DNA from: an uncultured Eubacteriales bacterium
Lineage (GTDB): Bacteria > Bacillota > Clostridia > Oscillospirales > Acutalibacteraceae
Direction of reading: 5' to 3'
Assembly: GCA_951801675.1 (NCBI GenBank)
Contig: CATONX010000016.1
Coordinates: 1 to 52,697, forward strand
Length of the DNA: 52,697 nt
The position numbers and the translations under genes are program-made. Position 1 is the first letter of the stretch; every line of letters begins with the position of its first letter. The notes under the pieces were generated by a model. It had not been told where the DNA came from. It was given only the letters and a program-made list of their open reading frames with translations, and did not search any database. Below are positions 8,137 to 16,366 of this stretch, piece after piece.

Positions 8137-9243
8137 GTGAAGAAAAAGTTGGTTGCTTTCTTAAAAAATCATACGGTTTTGGTGGCGGCGGCCGTCTGTG
8201 CGGCGGCTTCCGCCTTTTTTGTGCCGCCCGACGAAACCTATTTCGCCTACCTGGACCTGCGGGTGCTCTGCCTGCTTTTCTCCCTGATGGTGGTGGTCGC
8301 GGGGCTGCAAAGCTGCAATGTGTTTGCTGTTTTGTCCCAAAAGCTTTTGCAGGGAAAGCGGAATTTGCGGGCTCTCGTACTTTTATTGGTGCTGCTCCCT
8401 TTCTTTTCTTCCATGCTCATTACCAACGACGTGGCTCTGATTACCTTCGTTCCCTTTGCCATTCTGGTGCTCAGCCTGCTTGGGGAGCGCCGGCACCTGA
8501 TAAAAGTGATCGTCTTGCAGACGGTGGCGGCCAACCTGGGCAGCATGGCCACCCCTTTCGGCAATCCCCAGAATCTGTACCTGTACACCACCTTTTCCAT
8601 TTCCCCGCTGGACTTTCTGCTTATCATGGGGAAGTTTACCGGGTGCAGCCTTTTGCTGCTTCTTTTGTGCGGATTTCTCTTCCCTAAGGAAACCTTGACC
8701 GTCCGCTTTCCGCAAAAGGCCGCCGTATCGAGCCGGCTGGACGTCACTCTCTACGGAATGCTGTTCGTCTGCTGCCTGCTGGCGGTTTTGCATGTCCTGC
8801 CCTATTGGGCAGCGCTGGTATTGGTCGCAGGCGTCACCTTATGGAGGAACCCATCCCTTCTCAAACGGGCGGACTACGGCCTGCTCCTCACCTTCGTCTG
8901 CTTTTTCATTTTCTCCGGGAACATGGGGCGCATCCCCTTTTTCCAGGACCTGTTCTCCGGCTTTCTCAACACGGCCCCGGTGGCCACCGCCATTGTCAGC
9001 AGCCAGGTTATCAGCAACGTGCCCGCCGCCGTGCTCCTTTCCCGGTTTACCGGGGACGGGGCCAGCTTGCTCATCGGGACGAACCTGGGAGGCCTGGGAA
9101 CGCTGATTGCATCTTTGGCGAGCCTGATTTCCTTTCAGTTTTACACGGCACAGCCAGACGCGAAGCCGCTGCGGTATTTGGGTGCCTTTACCCTTTTTAA
9201 CCTGGGATTTCTGGCGGTTCTCTGGCTGATGACCCTCCTGTGA
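8137..9243 (+). CDS. Anion permease-like membrane protein (ArsB/CitMHS/SLC13 superfamily)
   Basis: Predicted multi-pass membrane protein of 368 residues. Two repeated halves of the ion-transporter superfamily can be seen. The first contains LITNDVALITFVPF near residue 91 and GSMATPFGNPQNLYL near 129; the second contains SNVPAAVLLSRFTG near 291 and LIGTNLGGLGTLIASLASLISF. These helix-breaking hairpin motifs are typical of ArsB, CitMHS and divalent anion transporters. The substrate is not determinable. The start is a GTG with GGTGA upstream. The protein is shorter than the 420-450 residues of ArsB. A small unknown gene follows 17 bases later. Confidence 0.85.
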   Translation: MKKKLVAFLKNHTVLVAAAVCAAASAFFVPPDETYFAYLDLRVLCLLFSLMVVVAGLQSCNVFAVLSQKLLQGKRNLRALVLLLVLLPFFSSMLITNDVALITFVPFAILVLSLLGERRHLIKVIVLQTVAANLGSMATPFGNPQNLYLYTTFSISPLDFLLIMGKFTGCSLLLLLLCGFLFPKETLTVRFPQKAAVSSRLDVTLYGMLFVCCLLAVLHVLPYWAALVLVAGVTLWRNPSLLKRADYGLLLTFVCFFIFSGNMGRIPFFQDLFSGFLNTAPVATAIVSSQVISNVPAAVLLSRFTGDGASLLIGTNLGGLGTLIASLASLISFQFYTAQPDAKPLRYLGAFTLFNLGFLAVLWLMTLL

Positions 9244-9260
9244 GGAAAGGAGAAGAAACC

Positions 9261-9767
9261 ATGAATGAAGTTTGCTATTATCCCATCGGCTTGCGGTTGC
9301 ACGGAAAGACCCGGGTCGCCATCTGGCATGACCAGGGAACCGGCGGGCTTTGCATGAAGGAAGGCCGGATACTCTCTTTCGCTTGCGAAGAGGACGCTTT
9401 TCTCTATGCAGAAAAAGAAGAGTTTATCCTGGAGCCGCATCCCGACCCTCTTTATGATCTAGACAAGCTCAGCCGCTGGCTGCGAGGCGTAGAGAACGAA
9501 GTGGAGTGTGAATGGCTTCTTAATTTCTGGAATTTGTGTTCCGATGCAGCGGGTTCTATAGGCCAGGCCTTTTTGGGAGACCAAAAAAATCAGGAGTTTA
9601 ACGACCTTTATGATAAGCTGTTTTTTGGTTGCAACCTGCCCGCTTTGCGTGGAAATGGGGAACGGTACATCCCGGCTTTTTCCCAAAAGGAAATCTACCG
9701 AATCCGGGTGATTCTGAAAAATGGTCTGCGGCTGCTTCTTCGCGGGTTGCAGAAAGTTTTGGAATGA
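9261..9767 (+). CDS. Hypothetical protein, 168 residues
   Basis: I do not recognise this protein. It starts at an ATG 8 bases after AAAGGAG and lies 17 bases behind the permease gene, so it is likely in the same transcript. It looks soluble, with no signal peptide or membrane helix. It is rich in Trp, Leu and Phe, with a central acidic helix-like part (YDLDKLSRWLRGVENEVECEW) and a basic, amphipathic C-terminus (IYRIRVILKNGLRLLLRGLQ). A strong hairpin terminator follows at 9851-9877. The good ribosome site and codon pattern support a real gene. Confidence 0.72.
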   Translation: MNEVCYYPIGLRLHGKTRVAIWHDQGTGGLCMKEGRILSFACEEDAFLYAEKEEFILEPHPDPLYDLDKLSRWLRGVENEVECEWLLNFWNLCSDAAGSIGQAFLGDQKNQEFNDLYDKLFFGCNLPALRGNGERYIPAFSQKEIYRIRVILKNGLRLLLRGLQKVLE

Positions 9768-9850
9768 AATTCTTTTGGGAAAAACGTGAATGTTTTCCAT
9801 CTTCATACCATTGGTCCGATCGAAACGAAATAAGACGCAATTCTCACCAG

Positions 9851-9877
9851 AAAAAAGGCCGGTACCCGGCCTTTTTT
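9851..9877. terminator. Bidirectional Rho-independent terminator
   Basis: A 12-bp stem with a 3-base loop; A6 precedes and T6 ends it, so it can work on either strand. It closes the permease/unknown operon before the marR promoter. Confidence 0.88.
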
Positions 9878-9929
9878 CTTTGAAAACCATCACAGATGTG
9901 AAGCTTTTGTTAAATTCCAGAGCCTTACG

Positions 9930-9971
9930 TAGACAGGGGACGGAAAAAAGCCTATTATATGTGATACACAT
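9930..9971 (+). promoter_or_regulatory. marR-ABC operon promoter with palindromic operator
   Basis: TAGACA at 9930-9935 and TATTAT at 9953-9958 are 17 bases apart. Directly after the -10 lies ATGTG-ATA-CACAT (9959-9971), a perfect 5-3-5 palindrome across the expected start point. Such a position suits autorepression by the MarR protein encoded just downstream. A second short palindrome CACAGATGTG lies about 60 bases upstream. Confidence 0.68.
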
Positions 9972-10014
9972 GTAAATGAGACTGGCGAACAATCCCAGAC
10001 AAGGGGGGAGAACG

Positions 10015-10488
10015 GTGGAGCTGCGGCTTTTCCGCGAACAGGTGCTGCGGGACATTCAATTGACCAAGACGTATATGGAAAAGGCCATGGACCCGGTGGT
10101 CCAGTCGGAAGGGCTGACGGTTTTGCAGGCGCTGGTGCTTTTGGGCCTAGAGCAGGGAACCGTCGACAACGTAAGCTCCCTGTGCCACGCCACCGGGATG
10201 GGGCAGGCCAACGCGTCCACTCTCTGCAAGAAGATGGAACGGGAAGGGTTTCTGCTGCGTGTCCGCGGCAAAGAGGACGCGCGGGTGGTAACCTTACAGC
10301 TGGCGGACCGGGGAAGGGAAGCCTTGTCCCGGATGAAAGAAAAGTTTCAGGCGTATGACGCCGTGTTGCAAACCATTCCACCGGAGAAGTTCGACGCGGT
10401 CCTTGGGGGCATCGCGGCCGCCCAGGAGATTCTGCGCCGGATTCTCGCTTACCAGCAGGCAAACAAAGGAGGCACGCAATCATGCTAG
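10015..10488 (+). CDS. MarR family transcriptional regulator
   Basis: Winged helix-turn-helix regulator, 157 residues from the GTG at 10015. The frame is open from an ATG at 9976, but that codon has no ribosome site and abuts the operator palindrome, whereas GTG 10015 follows AAGGGGGGAG. The recognition region is SSLCHATGMGQANASTLCKKMEREGFL and the wing carries GKEDARVVTLQLADRGREAL, the usual MarR D-x-R pattern. Its stop overlaps the start of the ABC protein gene by seven bases, so it probably controls that gene and itself. The ligand is unknown. Confidence 0.9.
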   Translation: MELRLFREQVLRDIQLTKTYMEKAMDPVVQSEGLTVLQALVLLGLEQGTVDNVSSLCHATGMGQANASTLCKKMEREGFLLRVRGKEDARVVTLQLADRGREALSRMKEKFQAYDAVLQTIPPEKFDAVLGGIAAAQEILRRILAYQQANKGGTQSC

Positions 10489-12827
10489 AACTCAAGCATA
10501 TCCGAAAAACCTACCGGGTGGGAGACATCGAAACCAAAGCCCTCGACGACATCAGCGTGGCGTTTCGGCAGAAGGAATTCGTGGCGATCCTGGGAACCAG
10601 CGGGTCGGGAAAGACCACCTGCCTGAATATCATCGGCGGGCTCGACCGGTACGATTCGGGCGAGCTTGTCATCAAGGGGAAGAAAACCTCCGATTTCAAG
10701 GAGCGGGACTGGGACGCCTACCGCAACAATTCGGTGGGCTTTGTTTTCCAGAGCTATAACCTGATTATGCACCTGAGCATTGTGGAAAACGTGGAACTGG
10801 GCATGACGTTAAGCGGCGTGTCTTCCGAGGAAAAGCGCAAGCGGGCGCTGCAGGTGCTCGAGCAGGTGGGGCTTAAGGACCATCTGCACAAAAAGCCCAA
10901 CCAGCTTTCCGGCGGCCAGATGCAGCGGGTGGCCATTGCCCGGGCCCTGGCGAACGACCCGGAAATCCTCTTGTGCGACGAGCCCACCGGCGCGCTGGAC
11001 ACCGCCACCAGTCTGCAGATTATGGACTTGATCCAGTCGGTGGCCAAAGACCGGCTGGTCATCATGGTCACCCACAACCCGGACATTGCGGAAAAATACG
11101 CCGACCGGATCATCCGGTTCCAGGACGGCAAAATCGTCTCCGACAGCCATCCTCATCAGGAGCGGCCCAAGCCGGATCTGTTTACCCTGAAAAAGACCAG
11201 CATGAGCTTTTTTACCGCCCTCAAGCTCTCCTTTAACAACATCAAGACCAAGAAGGGCCGCACCTTCCTGACTTCCTTTGCCTCCAGTATCGGCATCATC
11301 GGCATCGCGGTCATACTGAGCCTTTCCACCGGTTTTCGCACACAGATCGACCAGTTCCAGCAGGACGCTATGGCCGAATTCCCCATCTTTATTTCCCAGA
11401 GGGCGGCCGAGGTGGACATGGACACCATGATGGAGCAGTCTAAGAAGATGCAGGACCAGGTCAAGGGCGCGGGGGAATACTCCGATTCCAAGGAAGTTTA
11501 CCTCTATGATCCCTCCGAGTCCCAGGTGATGCACCAGAACATCTTTACCGACGAATACATGGACTACCTCAACGGGATCGATCCGGAAATCTGCAGCGGT
11601 ATCGGCTATACCCGCATCGTCAACATGAACCTGCTGCGCCAGGTGGACGGGAATGTGGTCCCGGTCACGCTGTCGGACAGCGCGTCCGGTTCGGGATCGG
11701 AGTCTGGCATGAGTTCCATGCACCTGTCCTCCTACCCCAAGGAGCTCAAGGAGGACGGCGAGTCGTACCTTCAGAAAAACTACGACGTGCTGGAAGGAAC
11801 GTATCCCGAAAGCCCCACCGATATGGTGCTTGTGGTGGACGCCAACAACGAAGTCAAAGTGGATGTGTTCAAAAACCTGGGCATTGACGTGGAGGGAAGG
11901 GGAACCATTCCATTTTCCGAAATCGTGGGCCTGGAAATGAAGCTCATTCCCAACGACGACTATTATGTGAAGACAGAGTTCGGCACCTTCCTGCCGGGCA
12001 CTGATTACACCTCCATGTATCATTCCGCCGACGCGGTGACGGTGCGTATCGTAGGCGTGGTCCGCCAGAAGGAAGACCTGGGCTACGGTCTCTTGGGCGC
12101 GGGCCTTGCTTACAGCGACGAGCTTTCCCAAAGGATTATCGACATGGCGATGGATTCGGAAATTGTCAAGGCCCAGAAGGACAGCAACAAAAACGTCATG
12201 ACCATGGAAGACCTGGACGAGGAAACCAAGTCCTCCTTCCTTTCCTACCTGGGCGGCAACGCCACCCCGTATATGGTGATGGTCTACCCCAACAACTTCA
12301 GCGATAAGGACGCGGTTACCGATTATCTGGACGCCTACAACGAAGGTAAGGATGAGGAGGACCAAATTATCTATACCGACCTGGCCGCCACCATGTCCAC
12401 CATGACCGGCGGCATTATGGACGGCATTACCATCGTGCTGGTAGCCTTTGCCGCCATCTCGCTGGTGGTCAGCTTGATTATGATCTGCATCATCACCTAT
12501 ACCTCGGTGCTCGAGCGGACCAAGGAAATCGGCATTCTGCGGGCCCTGGGCGCCCGCAAGAAGGATATTACCCGGGTTTTCGATGCGGAAACCTGTATCC
12601 TGGGCATCTTCTCCGGGGTGCTGGGCGTGGTGATCGCCTGGCTGCTAAACTTCCCGATCAACCAGATTCTTTACAATATGACGGAGCTGGAAAATGTGGC
12701 GAACCTCCAGTTCATCCACGCGGTTCTGCTGGTGGCCATCAGCACGGTGCTGACCATGCTGGGCGGGCACATCCCGGCCCGCATGGCTTCCAAGCGGGAC
12801 GCGGTGGAGGCGCTGCGCTCCGAATAA
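10482..12827 (+). CDS. Fused ABC ATPase-permease, MacB/LolD-FtsX type
   Basis: A 781-residue mechanotransmission-type ABC protein. The N-terminal ATPase (about 1-225) has GTSGSGKT, signature LSGGQMQR near 143, Walker B LLCDEPTGALD near 165 and switch His in VTHNPD. A first membrane helix follows at about 266-288 (SSIGIIGIAVILSLSTGF). A long extracytoplasmic region, about 290-640, is rich in Ser and acidic residues. The C-terminal FtsX domain has three helices from about 646, with ERTKEIGILRALGARKKDI between them. Such systems export peptides, antibiotics or lipids, or sense antimicrobial peptides. The coupled MarR gene favours an inducible resistance or export role, which is inference. Confidence 0.92.
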   Translation: MLELKHIRKTYRVGDIETKALDDISVAFRQKEFVAILGTSGSGKTTCLNIIGGLDRYDSGELVIKGKKTSDFKERDWDAYRNNSVGFVFQSYNLIMHLSIVENVELGMTLSGVSSEEKRKRALQVLEQVGLKDHLHKKPNQLSGGQMQRVAIARALANDPEILLCDEPTGALDTATSLQIMDLIQSVAKDRLVIMVTHNPDIAEKYADRIIRFQDGKIVSDSHPHQERPKPDLFTLKKTSMSFFTALKLSFNNIKTKKGRTFLTSFASSIGIIGIAVILSLSTGFRTQIDQFQQDAMAEFPIFISQRAAEVDMDTMMEQSKKMQDQVKGAGEYSDSKEVYLYDPSESQVMHQNIFTDEYMDYLNGIDPEICSGIGYTRIVNMNLLRQVDGNVVPVTLSDSASGSGSESGMSSMHLSSYPKELKEDGESYLQKNYDVLEGTYPESPTDMVLVVDANNEVKVDVFKNLGIDVEGRGTIPFSEIVGLEMKLIPNDDYYVKTEFGTFLPGTDYTSMYHSADAVTVRIVGVVRQKEDLGYGLLGAGLAYSDELSQRIIDMAMDSEIVKAQKDSNKNVMTMEDLDEETKSSFLSYLGGNATPYMVMVYPNNFSDKDAVTDYLDAYNEGKDEEDQIIYTDLAATMSTMTGGIMDGITIVLVAFAAISLVVSLIMICIITYTSVLERTKEIGILRALGARKKDITRVFDAETCILGIFSGVLGVVIAWLLNFPINQILYNMTELENVANLQFIHAVLLVAISTVLTMLGGHIPARMASKRDAVEALRSE

Positions 12828-12846
12828 GTTTATGCGTTTTCAAAGG

Positions 12847-12885
12847 GCCGCCCGGTTGTGCTTTGCATAAGCCTGGGCGGCTTTT
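12847..12885 (+). terminator. Rho-independent terminator after the MacB-like gene
   Basis: GCCGCCC (12847-12853) pairs with GGGCGGC (12875-12881), followed by TTTT. It lies 20 bases beyond the stop. Confidence 0.8.
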
Positions 12886-13034
12886 GCTATAAGGAATGCG
12901 CAAGGAAGGGGATCTGGCTGGTTCAAGCATAAAGAAGATGGCAGCCGCAAAAGAAGGGACCCTTTTCAGAGAGAAGGGAGGAGGGCTAGCCATGTGTTTT
13001 CGCGGCTCACAGCTGGAAAGTGCATCCAAGCCCA

Positions 13035-13063
13035 TTGTGTTTCTGGTTTGCAGCGGCTATAAT
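13035..13063 (+). promoter_or_regulatory. SigA-type promoter of the GGDEF-EAL gene
   Basis: TTGTGT at 13035-13040 and a perfect TATAAT at 13058-13063 with a 17-base spacer. It lies 40 bases before the start codon. The rest of the 276-base interval from 12828 shows no further gene that I would accept. Confidence 0.72.
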
Positions 13064-13103
13064 AAGACCATTCTAGGGTGTATCATCCGATCGGAGTATT
13101 GCC

Positions 13104-16100
13104 ATGAAACGTGAGCAGAGCAAGCAGCCGGGCCGCCTTCAACAATTTTATTCCTATTTCAGCGCCCTCAAGCCTTTTTTTGAACGAAGCCGCCCGCTGC
13201 TGGCGGACTTGCAGGCGCTGGCGGACTTTTTGTCGACTACGTCGGAAGTGTGTGGTCTTGCCTTGATGTGCATGAACGGGCAGGGCAGCTGTAAGGAGTT
13301 CGCCGTGTGGGTGCAGACAGACGGGGCGCGGGAAATCCCGGTTTCCCAGATGTCCCCTTCCCTGCTTTCCAAGCTCAACCAGCTGGGTCGAGAAGAGAAA
13401 CCGGCTCAGGAACTGGTGGAAGCAGCAGCGCGTCTCGCTTACGATGGCCCCGCCGGAGAAGCGCATACCCTCGTGCTGCCGGTCATCCATTTGGGCAGAA
13501 GGCTGGGCCTCGCGTTTTTTACCAAGGCCGGGGCCGGGAACGGCTGGACGGACCAGGAGAGGGAAATGCTTGGGACAATTACCCCGGTGATGGCGATTTC
13601 CTTTGCCAACCGTGACCGCGAGGAAGAGAACCGGGTTCAGGAATTGGTTTTTAATTCCATGCTTGACTGCATGAGCACCAGCGTCTATGTCACCGATGTA
13701 AAGACCGACCGGATTTTGTTTATGAATCAGTCTATGAAGAAGGATTTCGGCATCGAAAACCCGGAAGGCAAAATCTGCTGGCAGGTTTTGCAGAAGGGAA
13801 TGACCGGCCGGTGTGAATTCTGCCCGGTAGAGGAGCTGGTACAAAGCGGCAGGGACAATCCCTCCTGTATTTGGGAAGAGCAGAATACCGTGACAGGACG
13901 CATCTATGAAAATTACGATACTCTTATTCGCTGGGTGGACGGGTCACTGGTGCATTTGCAGCAATCGGTGGACATTACCGCCTCACGTAAGCTGACCCGG
14001 GAAGCGCGGTTTGACGAACTGACCGACTTTTTAAACCGCCGGGCGGGAAAGCTCGCGCTGTCCGAGGAGCTGGCACGCGCGAAGATGGAAGGGATCCCTC
14101 TCAGTGTGGCGCTGTACGACATCAATGTGCTCAAGCAGGTCAACGATACCTATGGCCATTCCGAAGGGGATCGGATGATCACCATGATCTGCAACGGCGT
14201 GCGCCGGTCGCTTTCGCCCAGGGATTTTGCCTTCCGCCTGAGCGGAGATGAATTCGTCGTCGTATTTTACGGGCTTTCCAAGCAGCAGGCCGCCCGGCGG
14301 ATGGCCGGGATTCAGGAGCAGCTGCGTAAAACCAAACAGGAAAAGAACGTGCCGTATGCGCTGAGCTTTTGCTACGGGCTGGTTGAGGTGTCCGGGGAGG
14401 AATCAGTCACCGTCAAAGAGGTGCTCACCCAGGCGGACGAAAAAATGTACGAGCAAAAGCGCCGGTTTCACATTGAACTGGCCCAGGAAAAGGCCCTGCG
14501 GTTGAGAAAACAGACAGGAGAAGAGAAAGAGTCCTTTGTCTACGACAAGGACCGGCTGTATCATGCGTTGGTGCAGAGCACCGACGATTATATTTACGTG
14601 TGCAATATGAAGACCGGTACCTTCCGCTATCCCAAAGCTATGGTGGAAGAATTCGGTCTGCCGGGTGAAGTGGTGGAAAACGCTGCCGCCGTCTGGGGGG
14701 CCAAGGTCCACGAGCACGACAAGCAGGCTTTCTTGGAGTCCAACCAGGAAATCACCGACGGGCGCACCGATATCCACTGTGTGGAATACCGGGCGGTCAA
14801 CAAGAAGGGCGAATGGGTCTGGCTGCGCTGCCGGGGATACCTGGAGCGGGACGAAACGGGGGAGCCCACCCTGTTCGCCGGGATTATCTCCAAGCTTGGG
14901 AAACGAAACCGCATCGACCCAATGACAAGTCTTTACAACAAATACGCCTTTGAGGACGAGGTGGAGGAGCGCATCCACAGCCAAGAAACCGGGAAGCTGG
15001 GAATCATGGTGCTGGGGATGGACGATTTTCGGCGGGTCAACGACCTGTACGACCGCAGCTTTGGAGATGAGGTACTGCGCGCCACCGCCCAGAAAATCCA
15101 GGCGCTGCTGCCAAGCGGCGCCGTCCTCTACCGGCTCGACGGGGACGAATTCGGCGTCCTCGTTCCAAACGGCGGAAGACGGGAACTGGAATCCATCTAT
15201 CAGGCGGTTTCCAGAGAATTCTCCCACCAGCATGAGCTTAACGGGAACAAATATTACTCCATGCTGTCCGCCGGCTGTGTGCGCTATCCGGAGGATGCCC
15301 GCACCTATCTCGACCTGCTCAAATACGCGGGGTATTCGCTGGAAGCCTCCAAAGCCGCCGGCCGCAGCCGGATGACCTTCTTTTCCGAGGAAATTCTTTC
15401 GAGCAAGGAGAAGGACCTGGAGCTCATCGAGCTGCTGCGGGAAAGCGTGGAAAACCGATTTTCCGGATTCCAGCTTCATTATCAGCCCCAAGTGTCGGCT
15501 CAAAACGGTCGTGTGATCGGGGCGGAGGCGCTGGCCCGGTGGCAGTGCGAGAAGTACGGCCGGGTACCGCCAACGGTATTTATCCCCCTTCTCGAGCAAA
15601 GCGGCCTGATTCTCCCGGTGGGCCGATGGATTTTGAGAGAAGCGGTTCGGCGGTGCAAAGAATGGACTCGGATGGACCCGCACTTTGTTATGAGCGTCAA
15701 CCTGTCCTACGTGCAGATTACGGAGGACGATTTCCTGCCCTTTTTGGAAAACACCCTCAAGCAAGCGAGGCTCAACCCCAAGAATCTGGTGGTGGAGCTG
15801 ACCGAAACGTATCTGGCCCGGGAAAGCGGGACTCTCAAAAAATGTTTTGACCACATTCGTGCTCTGGGCGTGCGCATCGCTATGGACGATTTCGGCACCG
15901 GCTATTCCTCACTGGAAATTCTCAAAAATTCTCCGGCCGACATCGTCAAAATCGATAAGACCTTCATCCGGGACATTCTTACCAGCCGCTTTGACGCTAC
16001 CTTTATCCGGTTTGTGGTGGAGCTGTGCCACGACGTGGATATCAGGGTATGCCTGGAAGGGGTGGAAACCCCGGAGGAATACCAAATTGTCGGGGAAATG

Positions 16101-16190
16101 GGGCTGGACACCATTCAGGGTTATCTGTTCGGAAGGCCGGAGCCCGAGGAGGTTTTTGAAAAGAAATTCTTCTTTGAGCAAAAGGATTGA
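13104..16190 (+). CDS. GAF-PAS-GGDEF-PAS-GGDEF-EAL cyclic-di-GMP protein
   Basis: A 1028-residue, apparently soluble signalling protein that may make and break cyclic-di-GMP. I read a GAF-like domain (about 30-170), a PAS-like domain (185-290), a first GGDEF (300-455) with SGDEF at 380, a second PAS (480-590), a second GGDEF (600-760) with DGDEF at 679, and a C-terminal EAL domain (775-1020). The first GGDEF keeps DINVLKQVNDTYGH and could be active; the second is more worn (DDFRRVNDLYDRSFGD). The EAL domain keeps all expected metal and catalytic residues: EAL near 808, SVNLS, ELTE, DDFGTGYSS near 928, VKIDK, LEGVET and QGYLFGRP. No I-site RxxD precedes either GGDEF. An intact phosphodiesterase is therefore the safest call. 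CGGAG precedes the ATG. Confidence 0.92.
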   Translation: MKREQSKQPGRLQQFYSYFSALKPFFERSRPLLADLQALADFLSTTSEVCGLALMCMNGQGSCKEFAVWVQTDGAREIPVSQMSPSLLSKLNQLGREEKPAQELVEAAARLAYDGPAGEAHTLVLPVIHLGRRLGLAFFTKAGAGNGWTDQEREMLGTITPVMAISFANRDREEENRVQELVFNSMLDCMSTSVYVTDVKTDRILFMNQSMKKDFGIENPEGKICWQVLQKGMTGRCEFCPVEELVQSGRDNPSCIWEEQNTVTGRIYENYDTLIRWVDGSLVHLQQSVDITASRKLTREARFDELTDFLNRRAGKLALSEELARAKMEGIPLSVALYDINVLKQVNDTYGHSEGDRMITMICNGVRRSLSPRDFAFRLSGDEFVVVFYGLSKQQAARRMAGIQEQLRKTKQEKNVPYALSFCYGLVEVSGEESVTVKEVLTQADEKMYEQKRRFHIELAQEKALRLRKQTGEEKESFVYDKDRLYHALVQSTDDYIYVCNMKTGTFRYPKAMVEEFGLPGEVVENAAAVWGAKVHEHDKQAFLESNQEITDGRTDIHCVEYRAVNKKGEWVWLRCRGYLERDETGEPTLFAGIISKLGKRNRIDPMTSLYNKYAFEDEVEERIHSQETGKLGIMVLGMDDFRRVNDLYDRSFGDEVLRATAQKIQALLPSGAVLYRLDGDEFGVLVPNGGRRELESIYQAVSREFSHQHELNGNKYYSMLSAGCVRYPEDARTYLDLLKYAGYSLEASKAAGRSRMTFFSEEILSSKEKDLELIELLRESVENRFSGFQLHYQPQVSAQNGRVIGAEALARWQCEKYGRVPPTVFIPLLEQSGLILPVGRWILREAVRRCKEWTRMDPHFVMSVNLSYVQITEDDFLPFLENTLKQARLNPKNLVVELTETYLARESGTLKKCFDHIRALGVRIAMDDFGTGYSSLEILKNSPADIVKIDKTFIRDILTSRFDATFIRFVVELCHDVDIRVCLEGVETPEEYQIVGEMGLDTIQGYLFGRPEPEEVFEKKFFFEQKD

Positions 16191-16366
16191 GAGGCGTTGG
16201 GCCCCTTCGGCATGCGCCGGTGGGGCCTGCCTTCGTCCGGCCCGGCGAAAATCTTACAAAACAGGCGGCGCCCGCTTTTTCCGACGGCTTTCGAGGGGCG
16301 GCGCGGGGCAAATGCCGTACAATAAGGAGCGGGTCTCATTTTCGATAAAGGAGTCTTACCCAGCCA

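Noticed and set aside
10809-12365. A 518-codon minus-strand frame opposite the MacB-like gene
   Set aside because: Shadow of the real coding strand; the His/Val-rich translation is typical of antisense frames in GC-rich DNA.
12896-13114. A 72-codon frame before the GGDEF-EAL gene
   Set aside because: It covers that gene's promoter and has a low-complexity, family-less translation. I treat it as noncoding.
14403-15854. A 483-codon minus-strand frame opposite the GGDEF-EAL gene
   Set aside because: Antisense shadow; no recognisable domain and no start signal.
16200-16227. Hairpin GGCCCC...GGGGCC after the GGDEF-EAL gene as terminator
   Set aside because: The stem is sound but no T-run follows, so I did not list it as a terminator; it may still slow polymerase.
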